Shown here: positions 1-11,051 of the stretch, piece after piece
Position numbering within the stretch: the first letter of the stretch is position 1
Layout: each line of letters begins with the position of its first letter
Assembly: GCA_029907105.1 (NCBI GenBank)
Contig: JARYMM010000008.1
Span: 16,823 to 80,822 of the forward strand
Direction: 5' to 3'
DNA length: 64,000 nucleotides
DNA from: Anaerolineae bacterium
Lineage (GTDB): Bacteria > Chloroflexota > Anaerolineae > UBA3071
Translations under genes and position numbers: made by a program
Notes under the pieces: model-generated
Seen by the model: only the letters and a program-made list of their open reading frames with translations
What the model was told of the DNA's origin: nothing
The model's database searches: none

Positions 1-1
1 C

Positions 2-2836
2 GATCTCGACCTGGCCTCGGCCAACTTCGCCCAGCCCAACCGCGTCCACGCCAACCGCGCCGGTCCCATGTCCTTCACCCCTGTCTGGAGTTCGCCCGAA
101 ACCGACTACACCTCCGGCGTCGCCTGGGGTGATGCCGACGGCGACGGTGATCTCGATCTGGCAGTGTCCAACAACGGTCGCAACCGCGTCTACGCCAATG
201 CCGGCGGCGCGTTGACCCTGGCCTGGAGTTCCCCGGAAACGGAGATCACGGAGGCGGTGGCCTGGGGGGACGTGGACGGCGATGGCGACCTCGATCTGGC
301 CTGTGCCAACAGCGGAGCGCCCGATCGGCTCTACCGCAACAATGGGGGCTCGTTTGTCTCTATGTGGACTTCTGCTGAAAGCGGCTACAGCGAAGACCTG
401 GCCTGGGGGGATTACGACGGCGATGGTGACCTGGACCTGGCCGTGGCCGTGCGCTGGGCCGATGGGGGCGGCCTGCGCGGCGTGCGGCTGTACGAGAACA
501 ACGGCACCACCCTCTCCAGCGCTGCCGTCTGGCAGGTCGCCGGCTTGACCGCCTACAGCGTGGCCTGGGGCGACTGGGATGGGGATGGCGACCTCGACCT
601 GGCCGTGGGCAACGCCAACAGCGAGCGCAACTTCGTTTACCAGAACCTGGGCGGCCATCTCGATCCCGTGCCGGCCTGGCTTTCCAACGAGGGGGATCCT
701 ACCACCTGCGTGGCCTGGGGCGACGTGGACAACGACGGCGATCTCGACCTGGCCGCCGGCAACTTCGGCCCCGATCGGCTGTACGAGAACCTGGGCACGA
801 CCCTGACGCCGAGCGCTGTGTGGAGTTCAGCGGAGTGGGCAGCGACGACCAGCCTGGCCTGGGGCGACTGGGATGGTGACGGCGACCTGGACCTGTTAGC
901 CGGCGCGGCGACCTATCCCACAGGTGCGCCCAACCGCCTCTACGAGAACCGCAACGGAGTGCTGAGCAGCGTCGCCGGCTGGCCATTCGCCCCCACCGAT
1001 GAGACCTGGGGCCTGGCCTGGGGCGACGTGGATAGCGACGGTGATCTGGACCTGGCCACGGGCAATGGCTTTCCCAGCCCACAGCCGCTGCGCCTCTACC
1101 GCAATGGGCGGATCGCCCCGGCTCGCCTGGTGAACAACCCGGCCTACGCCGCCGTGGACAAGCCAGGCGCAAGCGATGCCGCCTTCTTCTACCATGCCGC
1201 CGAGGTGCTCACCTCACCACTGATCAGCGTCACTTATCGCCTGTACGATGCCGAAGCCGACCCTGTGCGCCGGCTGGACGTCTACTACTCCACCGATGGC
1301 GGCGGGCAGTGGCAGCCGGCGGTGCCCGGCGGCGGCGAAGGGCTGGCCGATCTCAGCACCAGCCCGGGCGGCACGGCGCATCTCTTCGTCTGGAACGCCG
1401 GGGTGGACGAGGTGCGCAGCGACAACGTCGTGCTGCGCTTCGTGCCCCACGCCAACCCCGACCGTGCCGGGCTGATCCAGTGGCCGCCCCTGGGCGCGCG
1501 CAGCGCACCCTTCCGCGTGCGGGCAACGCTGCCGCCCTCGGCGGTGTACCTCCCCCTGGTGCTGCGTGCGTGTCCGGAACCCACGCCGACAGCAACGGCC
1601 ACGTCCACGCCGACGGTCACGCCCACGTCTTCGCCAACGTCAACGGCCACGCCAACCCGTACGCCCACGGCCACAGCGACGGTCACGTCCACAGCAACTG
1701 ACACGCCTACGCCGAGTCCGACGCCGACAGCCACGCCGACGCCTACGCCCACGGCCACACCGACGGCCACGCCGACCCACACGCCCACGGCCACGCCCAC
1801 GCTGCCGCCGTGCTTCCCGGTGCTTGAAGCCCTCGTGCCAGTGGGCGACGCGCCGCACGGCCTGGCCCTGTCTCACACCCTGCGGCAGTTCTATGTGGCC
1901 AATCACGAGGGGGATACCATCTCCGTGGTGGACATGGGCAGCCTCCACGTGCTGCAAACGCTGGCGGGCATCGAGAGTCCCAATGGCCTGGCTTACAACC
2001 CCGATGCCAACCTGCTATGTGCTGCCCATCGCAACACGGACAGCGTCACCTGCGTGTACATGGGCATGCTGCCGATGCGCTGGACGGTGCCGGTGGGGCG
2101 TCTGCCCGACGGAATCGCCTACAACCCGGCCAACGGCCACCTCTACGTGGCCAACTACGGCAGCGATGATGTGACCGTGCTGCACGGCAATACGGGCGCA
2201 GTGCTGACGAGGATCCCGGTGGGGGACGAGCCGGCGATGGTGGCCGTGAACCCGGGCACGAACAAGGTGTACGTGACACTGCACGGCGAGAACCGCCTGG
2301 CCGTGATTGACGGCGTCAGCGACACCCTGAGCAGGCGCGTTGACCTGCAATCGGGCGGGCCCTATGGCGTGGCTGTGGATACGCTGCGCAATCTGGTCTA
2401 TGTGGCGACGATTGATGCGCACCGCATCGTGGTCGTGGATGGGGCAACGGATAGCTTCCTCGGTTGGGTGGAGGTGAGGCGGAGTGATGGCACGCCGGTG
2501 TCGCTGCGCATGATCGGCGTCAACCCGGACCTGGGCGCTTCCGGCCACGTCTATGTCACCAGTTCGGCCGACGATGTGCATGGCGTAGATCGCTTGTTGG
2601 TCTTTCCCAAAGGCTGGCCGGAGGGCTTTGCCCGGCCCTATGCGCTGGACGTGGGGGCTTTGCCCCGCGAGGGGCTGGCGGTCAACGAGCTCAGCGACCG
2701 CGTCTATGTCTCCGCCCGCGGTGCGGATCAGGTGGCCGTCGTCTGGGATGGCGAGCCGGCCTGCCTGCCGAACTTCGCCACGTCCGACTACAGCATCGAG
2801 GTCAGGCGAGCGGAGGCGATGGATAGCGCACACTGA
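2..2836 (+). CDS. Secreted FG-GAP/VCBS and YVTN beta-propeller protein (5' partial)
   Basis: The reading frame is already open at base 2, upstream of the first ATG at 68, with the same repeat type (DLDLA), so the gene starts before the window. The N-terminal ~350 residues are seven FG-GAP/VCBS repeats, each with a [13 protein letters not shown] calcium-loop motif, typical of an extracellular beta-propeller. A beta-rich segment follows, then an internal YLPLVLR motif (about residue 500 counted from the ATG), a Thr-Pro-rich linker of ~80 residues, and a second propeller of YVTN-type repeats to residue ~905. The linker implies an exported protein; the signal peptide is outside the window. YLPLLLR is the exact C-terminus of the subtilase at 31-33 kb, so this gene may be a fusion of two secreted proteins. 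The ligand is unknown. Confidence 0.85.
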   Translation, partial: DLDLASANFAQPNRVHANRAGPMSFTPVWSSPETDYTSGVAWGDADGDGDLDLAVSNNGRNRVYANAGGALTLAWSSPETEITEAVAWGDVDGDGDLDLACANSGAPDRLYRNNGGSFVSMWTSAESGYSEDLAWGDYDGDGDLDLAVAVRWADGGGLRGVRLYENNGTTLSSAAVWQVAGLTAYSVAWGDWDGDGDLDLAVGNANSERNFVYQNLGGHLDPVPAWLSNEGDPTTCVAWGDVDNDGDLDLAAGNFGPDRLYENLGTTLTPSAVWSSAEWAATTSLAWGDWDGDGDLDLLAGAATYPTGAPNRLYENRNGVLSSVAGWPFAPTDETWGLAWGDVDSDGDLDLATGNGFPSPQPLRLYRNGRIAPARLVNNPAYAAVDKPGASDAAFFYHAAEVLTSPLISVTYRLYDAEADPVRRLDVYYSTDGGGQWQPAVPGGGEGLADLSTSPGGTAHLFVWNAGVDEVRSDNVVLRFVPHANPDRAGLIQWPPLGARSAPFRVRATLPPSAVYLPLVLRACPEPTPTATATSTPTVTPTSSPTSTATPTRTPTATATVTSTATDTPTPSPTPTATPTPTPTATPTATPTHTPTATPTLPPCFPVLEALVPVGDAPHGLALSHTLRQFYVANHEGDTISVVDMGSLHVLQTLAGIESPNGLAYNPDANLLCAAHRNTDSVTCVYMGMLPMRWTVPVGRLPDGIAYNPANGHLYVANYGSDDVTVLHGNTGAVLTRIPVGDEPAMVAVNPGTNKVYVTLHGENRLAVIDGVSDTLSRRVDLQSGGPYGVAVDTLRNLVYVATIDAHRIVVVDGATDSFLGWVEVRRSDGTPVSLRMIGVNPDLGASGHVYVTSSADDVHGVDRLLVFPKGWPEGFARPYALDVGALPREGLAVNELSDRVYVSARGADQVAVVWDGEPACLPNFATSDYSIEVRRAEAMDSAH

Positions 2837-2910
2837 GACGAACGGATGCTGCAAAGCAGTGGGGCAGGCTCTCGGCCTGCCCCACTGGCGCGTGTCGTGT
2901 TTCCGTTTCG

Positions 2911-3894
2911 CTATTCGCTGGCACCGGCAATCTGCGCCCAGGCCGCGCGCAACGCATCTCCCTCCAGCCCCGCGCCCAGGAGGACCATCAGCCCGATGCG
3001 TGCCTTCAGCCCGTTGAGGACACCGGCAGGCAAGCAGCCCATGGCTCGCAGGTCCCGCTGCGCGCCGGCGTAGCCGTAACGATCGCCCACGCGGCCGGCC
3101 GGGCAGCGGGAGGCGATGACCACAGTCACGCCGCCCTCGACGGCCTGGCCGATGACCGGCAGCCACCAGGGCGGCACCCGTCCGCCGCCCAGCGCCTCCA
3201 GCACCACGCCGCGCAGGCCACGGGCCACAGCCTGGCGTAAGGCGTCCGGCTCCATTCCCACGGCCAGTTTGATCAGCTCCACGCGCCGCTCCAGCCGTGA
3301 GCAGGGGATTGTGCGCCGCGCCACCCGCCAGGCAATGTGCAATCCATCGGCATCCAGGCGGCCCAGCGGCCCCCAGCCGGGCGAACGGAAGGTGTCGAGC
3401 GCCTGCGTGTGCGTCTTGGTCACATAGCGGGCGGCATGCACCGTGTCGTTGAAGACGACCAGCGCGCCCAGGCCACGGGCGGCGTCGGACGCGGCCACCC
3501 GCACGGCGGCGGCCAGGTTGGCGAAGCCGTCATAGCCAGGCTCGGAGGCGGTGCGCATGGCCCCGGTAAGCACCAGCGGCTTGTCGCCCTCCACCGTCAG
3601 GTCGAGGAGCATGGCCGTCTCCTCCAGCACGTCCGTGCCGTGGGTGATGACGATGCCGTCTATATCCGGCCGGGCGGCGTGCGCTGCGGCGCACTGGCGG
3701 ATCGCCCACAGCGTGTCGAGGGTGAAGTGGGCGCTGGGCAGGTTGCAGATTTCCTCGACGGTGATGGCGAGGGGGAGATCGGCGAGGGCGGCCCGGAAGT
3801 CGGCGCCGCCGAGGGCGGGCACAGCGCCACCGGCCGTCTCGTCATAACGCATAGCGATGGTGCCGCCGGTGGTGAGGATGACGATGTGTTTCAT
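2911..3894 (-). CDS. ansA: L-asparaginase
   Basis: Hydrolyses L-asparagine to aspartate and ammonia, probably in the cytoplasm because no signal peptide is present. The 327-residue product has the family length. The first catalytic threonine lies in TTGGTIA (residues 8-14) and the second site in ITHGTDVLEET (around 82-92); the usual HGTDT reads HGTDV. The C-terminal half keeps the family GYGGV/alpha-beta layout in modified form. The gene follows the WecA-like transferase with a gap of only 9 bp, so the two are probably cotranscribed, although no functional link is obvious. The type I/II assignment is not secure from sequence reading alone. Confidence 0.88.
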   Translation of the reverse strand: MKHIVILTTGGTIAMRYDETAGGAVPALGGADFRAALADLPLAITVEEICNLPSAHFTLDTLWAIRQCAAAHAARPDIDGIVITHGTDVLEETAMLLDLTVEGDKPLVLTGAMRTASEPGYDGFANLAAAVRVAASDAARGLGALVVFNDTVHAARYVTKTHTQALDTFRSPGWGPLGRLDADGLHIAWRVARRTIPCSRLERRVELIKLAVGMEPDALRQAVARGLRGVVLEALGGGRVPPWWLPVIGQAVEGGVTVVIASRCPAGRVGDRYGYAGAQRDLRAMGCLPAGVLNGLKARIGLMVLLGAGLEGDALRAAWAQIAGASE

Positions 3895-3903
3895 CGGCAG
3901 GTA

Positions 3904-4986
3904 CTACCGCTCCTTGCGCCTGTGCCGGTTGTTGAAGTTGATCAGATTGGGGGTCTGTTTGCTGGCCCACCAGAGCACGAGCAGCATCAGCCCGCCCAGC
4001 ACGAGCAGGGTGATCAGCTTGAACAGCCGGGAGGAAGCGACAAGGGCGATCACGCCGAAGATGGCACAGAAGATGTAGTAGCCCCACACCACCTGACGCT
4101 GGGTGAAACCGATGTCCACCAGGCGGTAGTGAAGATGATCGCGGCCATTCCAGGCCGGCACGCCGCCGCGCCGCAGGCGCGTCCAGATGAGCCAGGCTAC
4201 ATCGGTGATGGGCAGGGCCAGGACGAGCAGCATGGTGGCCATCTTCGCCCCGGCGATGATGCCCAAAGCGGCCAGGGCGAAGCCGAGGAAATAGGAGCCG
4301 TTGCTGCCCATGAAAATCTTTGCCGGGTGGGAGTTCCAGGGCAGGAAGCCGAGGGTAGCCCCCAGAAGGGCCAGGGGCAGCAGGACCACGCTGTGCTGTC
4401 CCTCCCGCCACATGTGAATGGCCACCACGGCGCAGACGACGGCAGTCACGCCGGCGGCCAGGCCATCCAGCCCGTCGAGGAAGTTGACCGTGTTCATCAT
4501 GCCCATGAACCAGAAGATGGTCAGCACCCAGACAATGGGCCAGGGGAATCCATTGGGGCCGAAGAAGAACTCATCGGTGAAAGGATTGTTGACGTGCTTG
4601 ATGAAGATGGTGAAGGCGATGGCGATGAGACTGGCGGCGAACTGGGCCAGGTATTGAGGGGTATGGCCGAACTGGAAGCGGTCGTCCAGCAGTCCAAACA
4701 GGAAGACGAAGGTGCAGCCCAGCAGAAGGCCGGTCAGGTGGATCGGTTCGTTAGGGTCGAGGCGGGGTGGGAACCATTCGGCGGGCAGCAGCAGGGTGGC
4801 CAGCACGGCAGCCATGAAACCGGTGTACATGGCGATGCCGCCCAGGCGGGGGATGACCCCTTTGTGGGCGCGGCGCCCGCCGGGGCGATCGGCCAGGTTG
4901 AAGCGCAGCCCCAGCCACCGCGCCAGCGGCGTCAGGGCCAGGGTGAGGAAAAAGGCCACACCGAAAACGAGAGCAAATGAGACCAT
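3904..4986 (-). CDS. Undecaprenyl-phosphate GlcNAc-1-phosphate transferase-like (WecA/TagO/MraY superfamily)
   Basis: A polytopic membrane enzyme of 360 residues that transfers a sugar-1-phosphate from a UDP-sugar to undecaprenyl phosphate, starting a surface glycan. Visible signatures are the N-terminal hydrophobic helix, DRPGGRRAHKG (about 33-43), the Asp pair in LLDDRF (around 109), the core NFLDGLDGLAAG (around 167-178) and the cytoplasmic His motif GRDHLHYRL (around 284). The last is the form seen in WecA/TagO rather than in MraY; a separate MraY lies at 56.8 kb. A purine-rich AAGGGGG just before the ATG serves as ribosome binding site. The substrate sugar cannot be read from sequence. 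Confidence 0.88.
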   Translation of the reverse strand: MVSFALVFGVAFFLTLALTPLARWLGLRFNLADRPGGRRAHKGVIPRLGGIAMYTGFMAAVLATLLLPAEWFPPRLDPNEPIHLTGLLLGCTFVFLFGLLDDRFQFGHTPQYLAQFAASLIAIAFTIFIKHVNNPFTDEFFFGPNGFPWPIVWVLTIFWFMGMMNTVNFLDGLDGLAAGVTAVVCAVVAIHMWREGQHSVVLLPLALLGATLGFLPWNSHPAKIFMGSNGSYFLGFALAALGIIAGAKMATMLLVLALPITDVAWLIWTRLRRGGVPAWNGRDHLHYRLVDIGFTQRQVVWGYYIFCAIFGVIALVASSRLFKLITLLVLGGLMLLVLWWASKQTPNLINFNNRHRRKER

Positions 4987-5100
4987 CGCCCCCTTCTACT
5001 CCGATCTGAGAATCTGCAGGAACTCTGCTAGCGTGACAATGCGAGAGGAAGCCTATCCAGCCTATCCTCAGCCTGGTCTGAGATGACGACTTCGAACATA

Positions 5101-5460
5101 TCAGGTCGCTCCCAGACCCAATTTCCTCACAACTTCATCGAAGTCACGCACTCGCCCTTGAGCGATTCCTCTTCTGATCTCGTCCAGCTCTTTTCGCTTT
5201 TCCGGCGTGGGCTCCCAGTCGCTATAGCAGCACTTGCCGCCGTACTCGTTAACCCAGTACGCTTTCACTTCGCTGGGGAGCTTCCCCCCTTGCTGCTCCA
5301 GGTAAGCGGCGTAGGCCTCTTCGCTGGCGAAGACCAGATAGCCCTCTTCATCAACATAGCATTTCTGACGCTGTTCCTCTCGCATCACGCGACGGAACAG
5401 CTCCAGCAGATCGCCCACGGTCAGACTGCTGACGGGTTGGTCCAAAGCCAATTCGGCCAT
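5101..5460 (-). CDS. Small conserved-looking protein, possible orphan antitoxin
   Basis: A 119-residue protein. I start it at 5460 because a perfect AAGGAGG lies 8 bp upstream; the longer frame upstream is a shadow of asnS. The N-terminus (SSLTVGDLLELFRRVMREE) and the charged C-terminal helix (KRKELDEIRRGIAQGRVRDFD in part) resemble the N-terminal and linker helices of antitoxin-like proteins in bacteria, but there is no toxin gene next to it and no DNA-binding fold that I recognise. The middle contains two adjacent cysteines (GGKCCYS). It follows asnS by 23 bp and is probably in its transcript. The function is unknown. Confidence 0.65.
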   Translation of the reverse strand: MAELALDQPVSSLTVGDLLELFRRVMREEQRQKCYVDEEGYLVFASEEAYAAYLEQQGGKLPSEVKAYWVNEYGGKCCYSDWEPTPEKRKELDEIRRGIAQGRVRDFDEVVRKLGLGAT

Positions 5461-5483
5461 GTTCGTGCCCTCCTTAAGTCCCG

Positions 5484-6788
<1,305 letters not shown>

Positions 6789-6855
6789 TTGTCAATCTCC
6801 GTTAACGGGTTTTACCTGCTGGGCAGAAAACGTAATGGGTAAAACGTCATGCGTG

Positions 6856-6884
6856 ATTATAGCACAGGAGCGAGAGCCTGTCCA
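6856..6884 (-). promoter_or_regulatory. Sigma-70-type promoter of asnS
   Basis: On the minus strand the -35 is TGGACA (6879-6884) and the -10 is TATAAT (6856-6861), with a 17-bp spacer. The predicted start near 6849 leaves a leader of about 60 nt before the GTG of asnS. Confidence 0.7.
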
Positions 6885-6904
6885 CATGGCTACAACTGTG
6901 GCAT

Positions 6905-7056
6905 GTAACTACTCAGCCGCTCCCGCCGGATCATCAGATCCGGCGGCTGGACGGGGCAAATTCAATGCTCTGAGCCAGAAACATCGAGCCGGAGAGTGGT
7001 TTCGGCCACTTTGGGCCTGGATTTGGCAATCCAGGCCGAGCAGGCTGAGTAGTTAC
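6905..7056. repeat. Double-hairpin repeat element, copy 1 (family C)
   Basis: The ends are a perfect 14-bp inverted repeat (GTAACTACTCAGCC at 6905-6918, its complement at 7043-7056). Inside are two perfect stem-loops: CCGCCGGATC-ATCA-complement at 6923-6946 and GGCCTGGATT-TGGC-complement at 7014-7037. Five related elements occur at 16192, 21060, 25031, 59431 and 62815. It lies upstream of the asnS promoter, in the divergent gap before the DUF4139 gene. Confidence 0.75.
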
Positions 7057-7347
7057 TGTGACATGAAGTATAGTCCAAGAAGGCATAACTGTCAAAACGG
7101 GCCACTCTTCAGCCTGTAGCGCAAGCCTCTGGCTTGCGCGGGCAAAGCGAAGCTTTGCCCTACCTGGCTGAATAGCCACCAAGGTGGAACCTTTCACGCT
7201 GGACCGGCGTCTACAAAAAAGCTCTGGCTAAAGGGTAGGGGTTCCGGGTTTGAAGGTTCCGGGTTTCACCTTCGGCGTTTGCCGCGCAACCCCGAACGCC
7301 GAACCCCGAACGCCGAACTCAGAACTCAATGACATGGAGGAAAGAAA
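7057..7347. other. Repeat-rich intergenic region
   Basis: No gene seen. The segment 7240-7330 is built from repeated CCGAACGCCGAAC and GGTTCCGGGTTT units. The same units recur inside the radical SAM gene near 37320-37410 and near the starts of murD and the 56.7-kb hypothetical gene. The last 20 bases hold the GGAGG that serves the DUF4139 gene. Confidence 0.6.
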
Positions 7348-8799
7348 ATGCACAGAAACAAGGTTCTCGTCAGTGGTTTGCTGCTGGCGCTGCTTCTGGC
7401 CAATGGCCTGGCCGGTGGTCAGGCGGGCCTGCCGACAGCGCAGGCGACAGGCAGCGGCGTCGAGCTCACCGTCTACAACCAGGACCTGGCCCTGGTCAAG
7501 GAACGCCGCAGCCTGCAACTGGACGAAGGGCTCAACGAGGTGCACTTCAGCGACGTGGCGGCGCGCATAGACCCCACCAGCGTGCACTTCCGCTCCCTCA
7601 CCGACCCGGAGGGCACCGTTGTCTGGGAGCAGAACTTCGAGTACGACGTCGTGGGCTCGGAGCGGCTGCTGGAGAAGTACGTGGATCAGGACATCCGGCT
7701 GGTGACCGAGGACGGCACGGTGTACGAGGGCACGTTGCTCTCCGGCACCGGGGACATCATCCTGCAGCGGGCCGATGGCGGCGTGACCGTGGTGCAGCGC
7801 GATCGCGTGCAGGAGTTCGGCTTCCCTGAGTTGCCGGAGGGGTTGATCACCCGGCCCACGCTGGTCTGGCTGCTGGAGACGGTCACGGCCGGCGAGCATC
7901 AGGCGGAAGTCACCTATATGACCGGCGGCCTCAACTGGTCGGCCAACTACGTGGTGCTGCTGGCCCAGGACGAGGGGAGCCTGGACCTGGACGGCTGGGT
8001 GACGCTGGACAACCGCAGCGGGGCCACGTACAGGGATGCCAAACTGAAGCTCATCGCCGGCGATATCCACCGTGCCCCGCAGGTGGCGGTGGCCAAAGAG
8101 GTCATGATGTACGAGGTTATGCCCATGGCTGTCCCCGCCCCGCCGGTGGAGGAGCGGGAGTTCTTCGAGTATCACCTGTACGAGGTGCAGCGCCCGGTCA
8201 CGGTCAGGGACAAGCAGACGAAGCAGATCGAGTTCGTGACGGCCACGGGCGTGCCGGCGGAGAAGTTCTTCGTCTACGATGGCTCCAGAGGCTTGAGCTT
8301 CTGGGGTTCTCCGAACGTTGATCAGGCCTATGGCGCACAGACCGGCAGCACCAAGGTGCAGGTGATGCTGCAGTTCAAGACGGGCAAGGATGGCGTGGAC
8401 GCCGAGCTGCCACGGGGCACGGTGCGGGTGTACAAAGAAGACGTGGATGGCACCCATCTGCTGGTGGGCGAGGACTCCATTGACCACACGCCCAAGGACG
8501 AACAGGTGCGGCTGTATCTGGGCGATGCCTTCGACATCGTCGGCGAGCGCACGCAGACCGGCTTCAACAGGCTGGGCGATCGGGCGTTGGAGGAGACCTA
8601 CCGCATCCGTGTGCGCAACCACAAGGCGGAGGAGGTGGAGGTGCGGGTGGTGGAGCACCTGTTCCGCTGGACGGAGTGGGAGATCACCCGGGAGAGCGCT
8701 GAGCACGAGAAGCTGGACGCCCAGACGGTGGAGTGGCGGCTGGCCGTCCCTGCCGACGGCGAAGCGGAGCTGACCTACACCGTGCGCTACAGGTGGTAA
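7348..8799 (+). CDS. Exported DUF4139-domain protein
   Basis: A 483-residue protein with an N-terminal signal peptide (residues 1-~31: basic start, hydrophobic LLLALLLANGLAG, then a small-residue stretch ending AQA). The rest matches the DUF4139 layout: an N-terminal strand region (VELTVYNQDLALVKERR), the conserved YMTGGLNWSANYVVLL block around residue 190-205, WVTLDNRSGATYRDAKLKLIAG around 216-238, and a C-terminal beta region ending TYTVRYRW. The family is mucoidy-inhibitor/immunoglobulin-like in structure, without a known enzyme activity. GGAGG lies 8 bp before the ATG. No neighbour suggests a role. Confidence 0.85.
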   Translation: MHRNKVLVSGLLLALLLANGLAGGQAGLPTAQATGSGVELTVYNQDLALVKERRSLQLDEGLNEVHFSDVAARIDPTSVHFRSLTDPEGTVVWEQNFEYDVVGSERLLEKYVDQDIRLVTEDGTVYEGTLLSGTGDIILQRADGGVTVVQRDRVQEFGFPELPEGLITRPTLVWLLETVTAGEHQAEVTYMTGGLNWSANYVVLLAQDEGSLDLDGWVTLDNRSGATYRDAKLKLIAGDIHRAPQVAVAKEVMMYEVMPMAVPAPPVEEREFFEYHLYEVQRPVTVRDKQTKQIEFVTATGVPAEKFFVYDGSRGLSFWGSPNVDQAYGAQTGSTKVQVMLQFKTGKDGVDAELPRGTVRVYKEDVDGTHLLVGEDSIDHTPKDEQVRLYLGDAFDIVGERTQTGFNRLGDRALEETYRIRVRNHKAEEVEVRVVEHLFRWTEWEITRESAEHEKLDAQTVEWRLAVPADGEAELTYTVRYRW

Positions 8800-8870
8800 G
8801 GGCTGCGAGTTCGAGTCAGTGATCATGGACTGACAGGCCACCACGAAGCACGAATAAGGTAGCTCTGCCT

Positions 8871-9132
8871 TTAGCACTACAACCGCACCTGGTGGTATGT
8901 GTCATGCCTTTGACAGGCTCAGGCCAGGGCTGAGTAGGGGCGCACGGCCGTGCGCCCCTACTATACGCCTGTTCCCGTGGCGCACGCAACGCTGGCGAAG
9001 CATCCGTTCGCTGCGCTCACGACAAGTTCTCGCGTCACCATGCAGGCAAGAGATGCTTCGCTGGAGTCGGCCGGGCAATGGAGTTTGACGCCTGAAACCC
9101 GCTCAGCATGACAAGTACGGTTGTAGTATTAA
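8871..9132 (-). mobile_element. MITE-like element with terminal inverted repeats, copy B1
   Basis: The ends read TTAGCACTACAACCGCAC on the left and, as reverse complement, TTAATACTACAACCGTAC on the right: an imperfect terminal inverted repeat of about 18 bp. It encodes nothing. The interior (CATGCTGAGC, GCGTCAAACTCCATTGCC, CTCCAGCGAAGCATC) is shared with copies at 28924, 39950 and 63715. This copy carries the 28-bp palindrome of family A at 8934-8961. I read it as a non-autonomous mobile element; no matching transposase is in the window. Confidence 0.65.
8934..8961. repeat. 28-bp perfect palindrome, family A copy 1
   Basis: Each arm is GTAGGGGCGCACGG, with no loop. The same 28 bases occur at 34094, 39902, 43172, 44278 and, with one base change, at 49337. 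Here it is nested inside the MITE-like element B1. Confidence 0.9.
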
Positions 9133-9461
9133 CCGTGGTCTAAAAGAGCTGGACGCTATCCGGCCTGCTTGCCGCCCTGGATCGTCTGCTTTCGGAGACG
9201 GAGGCGACCGGCTGGGTTGGCCGGGCCCGTTGGTTGAACGAGTGGCGGACGTGATAACGGCTCCGGCAGAACGCTGGACACGTTCGGGCCACACGGATTG
9301 CCTCAGGGCAGTTTGCCCTGTACGGCATCTTGTGGTAAGCTATCGGCCAAATCGCACCAAGCATAAAGGCCCTTTCCCGTTGGCGATGGATCGCCACACC
9401 CATCGCCCAGTGCCTGGGTCTGGCGATCCATCCGGAACAAAGTGGAGTAAAGAGGCAATCA
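9133..9461 (+). promoter_or_regulatory. Intergenic region with a possible promoter for the TPR lipoprotein
   Basis: No gene seen. The best promoter candidate is TTGCCC at 9313-9318 with TAAGCT at 9336-9341, spacer 17 bp; the -10 match is only moderate. Confidence 0.35.
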
Positions 9462-10784
9462 GTGCGCCGCATCCCGTGTTCCCTGCTTCTTTGTGTGCTC
9501 GGCCTGGCCCTCGTCAGCCTGAGCCTGAGCGGCTGCTTTACCGGGGTTCAGAAGCTGGAAGTGGACCCCACCACCGTGGCCCGTCTGCGCCAGGAGACGC
9601 CGGTCGGCGGGATGATCCGCATTCCCGTTACCTTCACGCCGGAGCCGGAGCCCGTGCCCGAGCCGGTGCCCACGGCCTCGCCCACGCCCCGGCCTGTGGA
9701 GACGGCCACGCCCGAGGACTATTTTGCGCGTGCCGCGCGCTGCCAGGAGCGGGGGGATTTGGACTGCGCCATCGCCGCCTGGAGCCAGGTCATCGCCGTG
9801 CAGCCGGACCTGGCGCTGGCCTACAACAACCGCGGCAGCGCCTACGCCGACCGGGGCGACCTGGCGCAGGCCATCGCCGACCTGGACCAGGCCATCGCCC
9901 TGCGACCCGACTACGCCGAGGCCTACAGCAACCGCGGCAGCGCCTACTACGCCCAGGGCGACCTGGAGCGGGCCATCGCCGATTACGATCGGGCCATTGC
10001 CCTGCGGCCCGACCTGGCCGAAGCCTACAATAACCGCGGCAGCGCCTATCACAACCGTGGCGACCTGAAGCAGGCCATCGCCGATTTCGACCGCGCTATC
10101 GCCCTGCGGCCGGACTTCGCCGAGGCTACCTACAACCGCGGCCGCGCCTACCACGAACTGGGCAATCTGGCGCGGGCTATCGCCGACTACGACCGGGCCA
10201 TCGCCCTCCGGCCGGGTTACGCCCAGGCCTACTACGATCGCGGCGTCGCTCACGCCGCCCTGGGCGACCTGGAACGGGCGGAGAGGGATTACGGCTGGGC
10301 CATCGGCCTGCGGCCCGATTTCGCCGAGGCCTACAACAACCGCGGCAACCTCTACGCCCGCCGGGGCTTTCTGGCCCAGGCCATCGCCGATTTCGACCGC
10401 GCTATCGCCCTGCGGCCGGACGATGCCGACCTCTACGTCAACCGGGCCATCGCCCACGCCGAACAGGGCGAGCAGGCCCTGGCCATCGCCGACTGGGACC
10501 AGGTCATCGCCCTGCGTCCGCAGGATGGCAGCGCCTACCGCAGCCGCGGGGTGGCCCGTTTCCTCAGCGGGCAGGTGGAGCAGGCCATCGCCGACTTCGA
10601 CCAGGCCATTGCCCTCAACCCCTACGACGATGCGGCGTACTGCGCACGGGCGGCGGCCCATGCTGAGTTGGGCGACACCGGGCAGGCCATCGCCGACTTC
10701 CGGCAGGCGCTGGAGATCAGCGATGACCTGCACTATCGCCAACTGGCCAAGGAGGGGCTGCGCCGGCTGGGGGCCGAGCCGTAG
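9462..10784 (+). CDS. TPR-repeat lipoprotein
   Basis: A 440-residue protein starting at GTG, with AGAGG 7 bp upstream. The N-terminus is a lipoprotein signal: basic RRIP, hydrophobic core, and lipobox LSGC (Cys ~24). A Pro/Glu/Thr-rich spacer (about 55-85) leads into roughly nine 34-residue TPR units from ~90 to 430, most with AYNNRGSAYxxxGDxxxAIADxDxAIALRP. TPR arrays bind proteins, so it is probably a membrane-anchored scaffold facing the outside. The repeats are very similar at DNA level, so copy number may vary between strains. The partner is unknown. Confidence 0.88.
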   Translation: MRRIPCSLLLCVLGLALVSLSLSGCFTGVQKLEVDPTTVARLRQETPVGGMIRIPVTFTPEPEPVPEPVPTASPTPRPVETATPEDYFARAARCQERGDLDCAIAAWSQVIAVQPDLALAYNNRGSAYADRGDLAQAIADLDQAIALRPDYAEAYSNRGSAYYAQGDLERAIADYDRAIALRPDLAEAYNNRGSAYHNRGDLKQAIADFDRAIALRPDFAEATYNRGRAYHELGNLARAIADYDRAIALRPGYAQAYYDRGVAHAALGDLERAERDYGWAIGLRPDFAEAYNNRGNLYARRGFLAQAIADFDRAIALRPDDADLYVNRAIAHAEQGEQALAIADWDQVIALRPQDGSAYRSRGVARFLSGQVEQAIADFDQAIALNPYDDAAYCARAAAHAELGDTGQAIADFRQALEISDDLHYRQLAKEGLRRLGAEP

Positions 10785-10804
10785 GGGGCGCCAATGGCTC
10801 CCGG

Positions 10805-10970
10805 CATCGGCTTTGTCACTGCGAGCGGAGCGAAGCAGTCTCCAAACATCGGCTTTGTCACTGCGAGCGGAGCGAAGCATCTCCAGACATCGGCTTTGTC
10901 ACTGCGAGCGGAGCGAAGCAGTCTCCAAACATCGGCTTTGTCACTGCGAGCGGAGCGAAGCAGTCTCCAC
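10805..10970. repeat. Four tandem direct repeats of 41-42 bp
   Basis: The units start at 10805, 10847, 10888 and 10930. Each contains CATCGGCTTTGTCACTGCGA followed by GCGGAGCGAAGCA and TCTCCA. Units are contiguous, so there are no spacers and this is not CRISPR. The GCGAG...GAAGCA words match the dispersed TGTCATTGCGAG repeats near 39.6-39.8 kb. Confidence 0.85.
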
Positions 10971-11051
10971 CCTCATCCATGAGGGAGATTGCTTCAGGGC
11001 CTCCGGCCTTTCGCAATGACAGAGCGGACATCCCAATTGAAAGGATCGTCC

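Noticed and set aside
1285..1800. Minus-strand frame of Val-Gly repeats
   Set aside because: It is the reverse reading of the Thr-Pro linker of the propeller protein.
3337..4980. Long plus-strand frame of 547 codons
   Set aside because: Antisense shadow of the WecA-like gene and part of asparaginase; His/Gln/Gly-rich composition typical of antisense reading.
8800..9461. Insertion sequence with transposase
   Set aside because: Terminal inverted repeats are present, but the element is ~260 bp and encodes nothing.
10805..10970. Possible CRISPR array
   Set aside because: The units are contiguous without unique spacers, and no cas gene is near.
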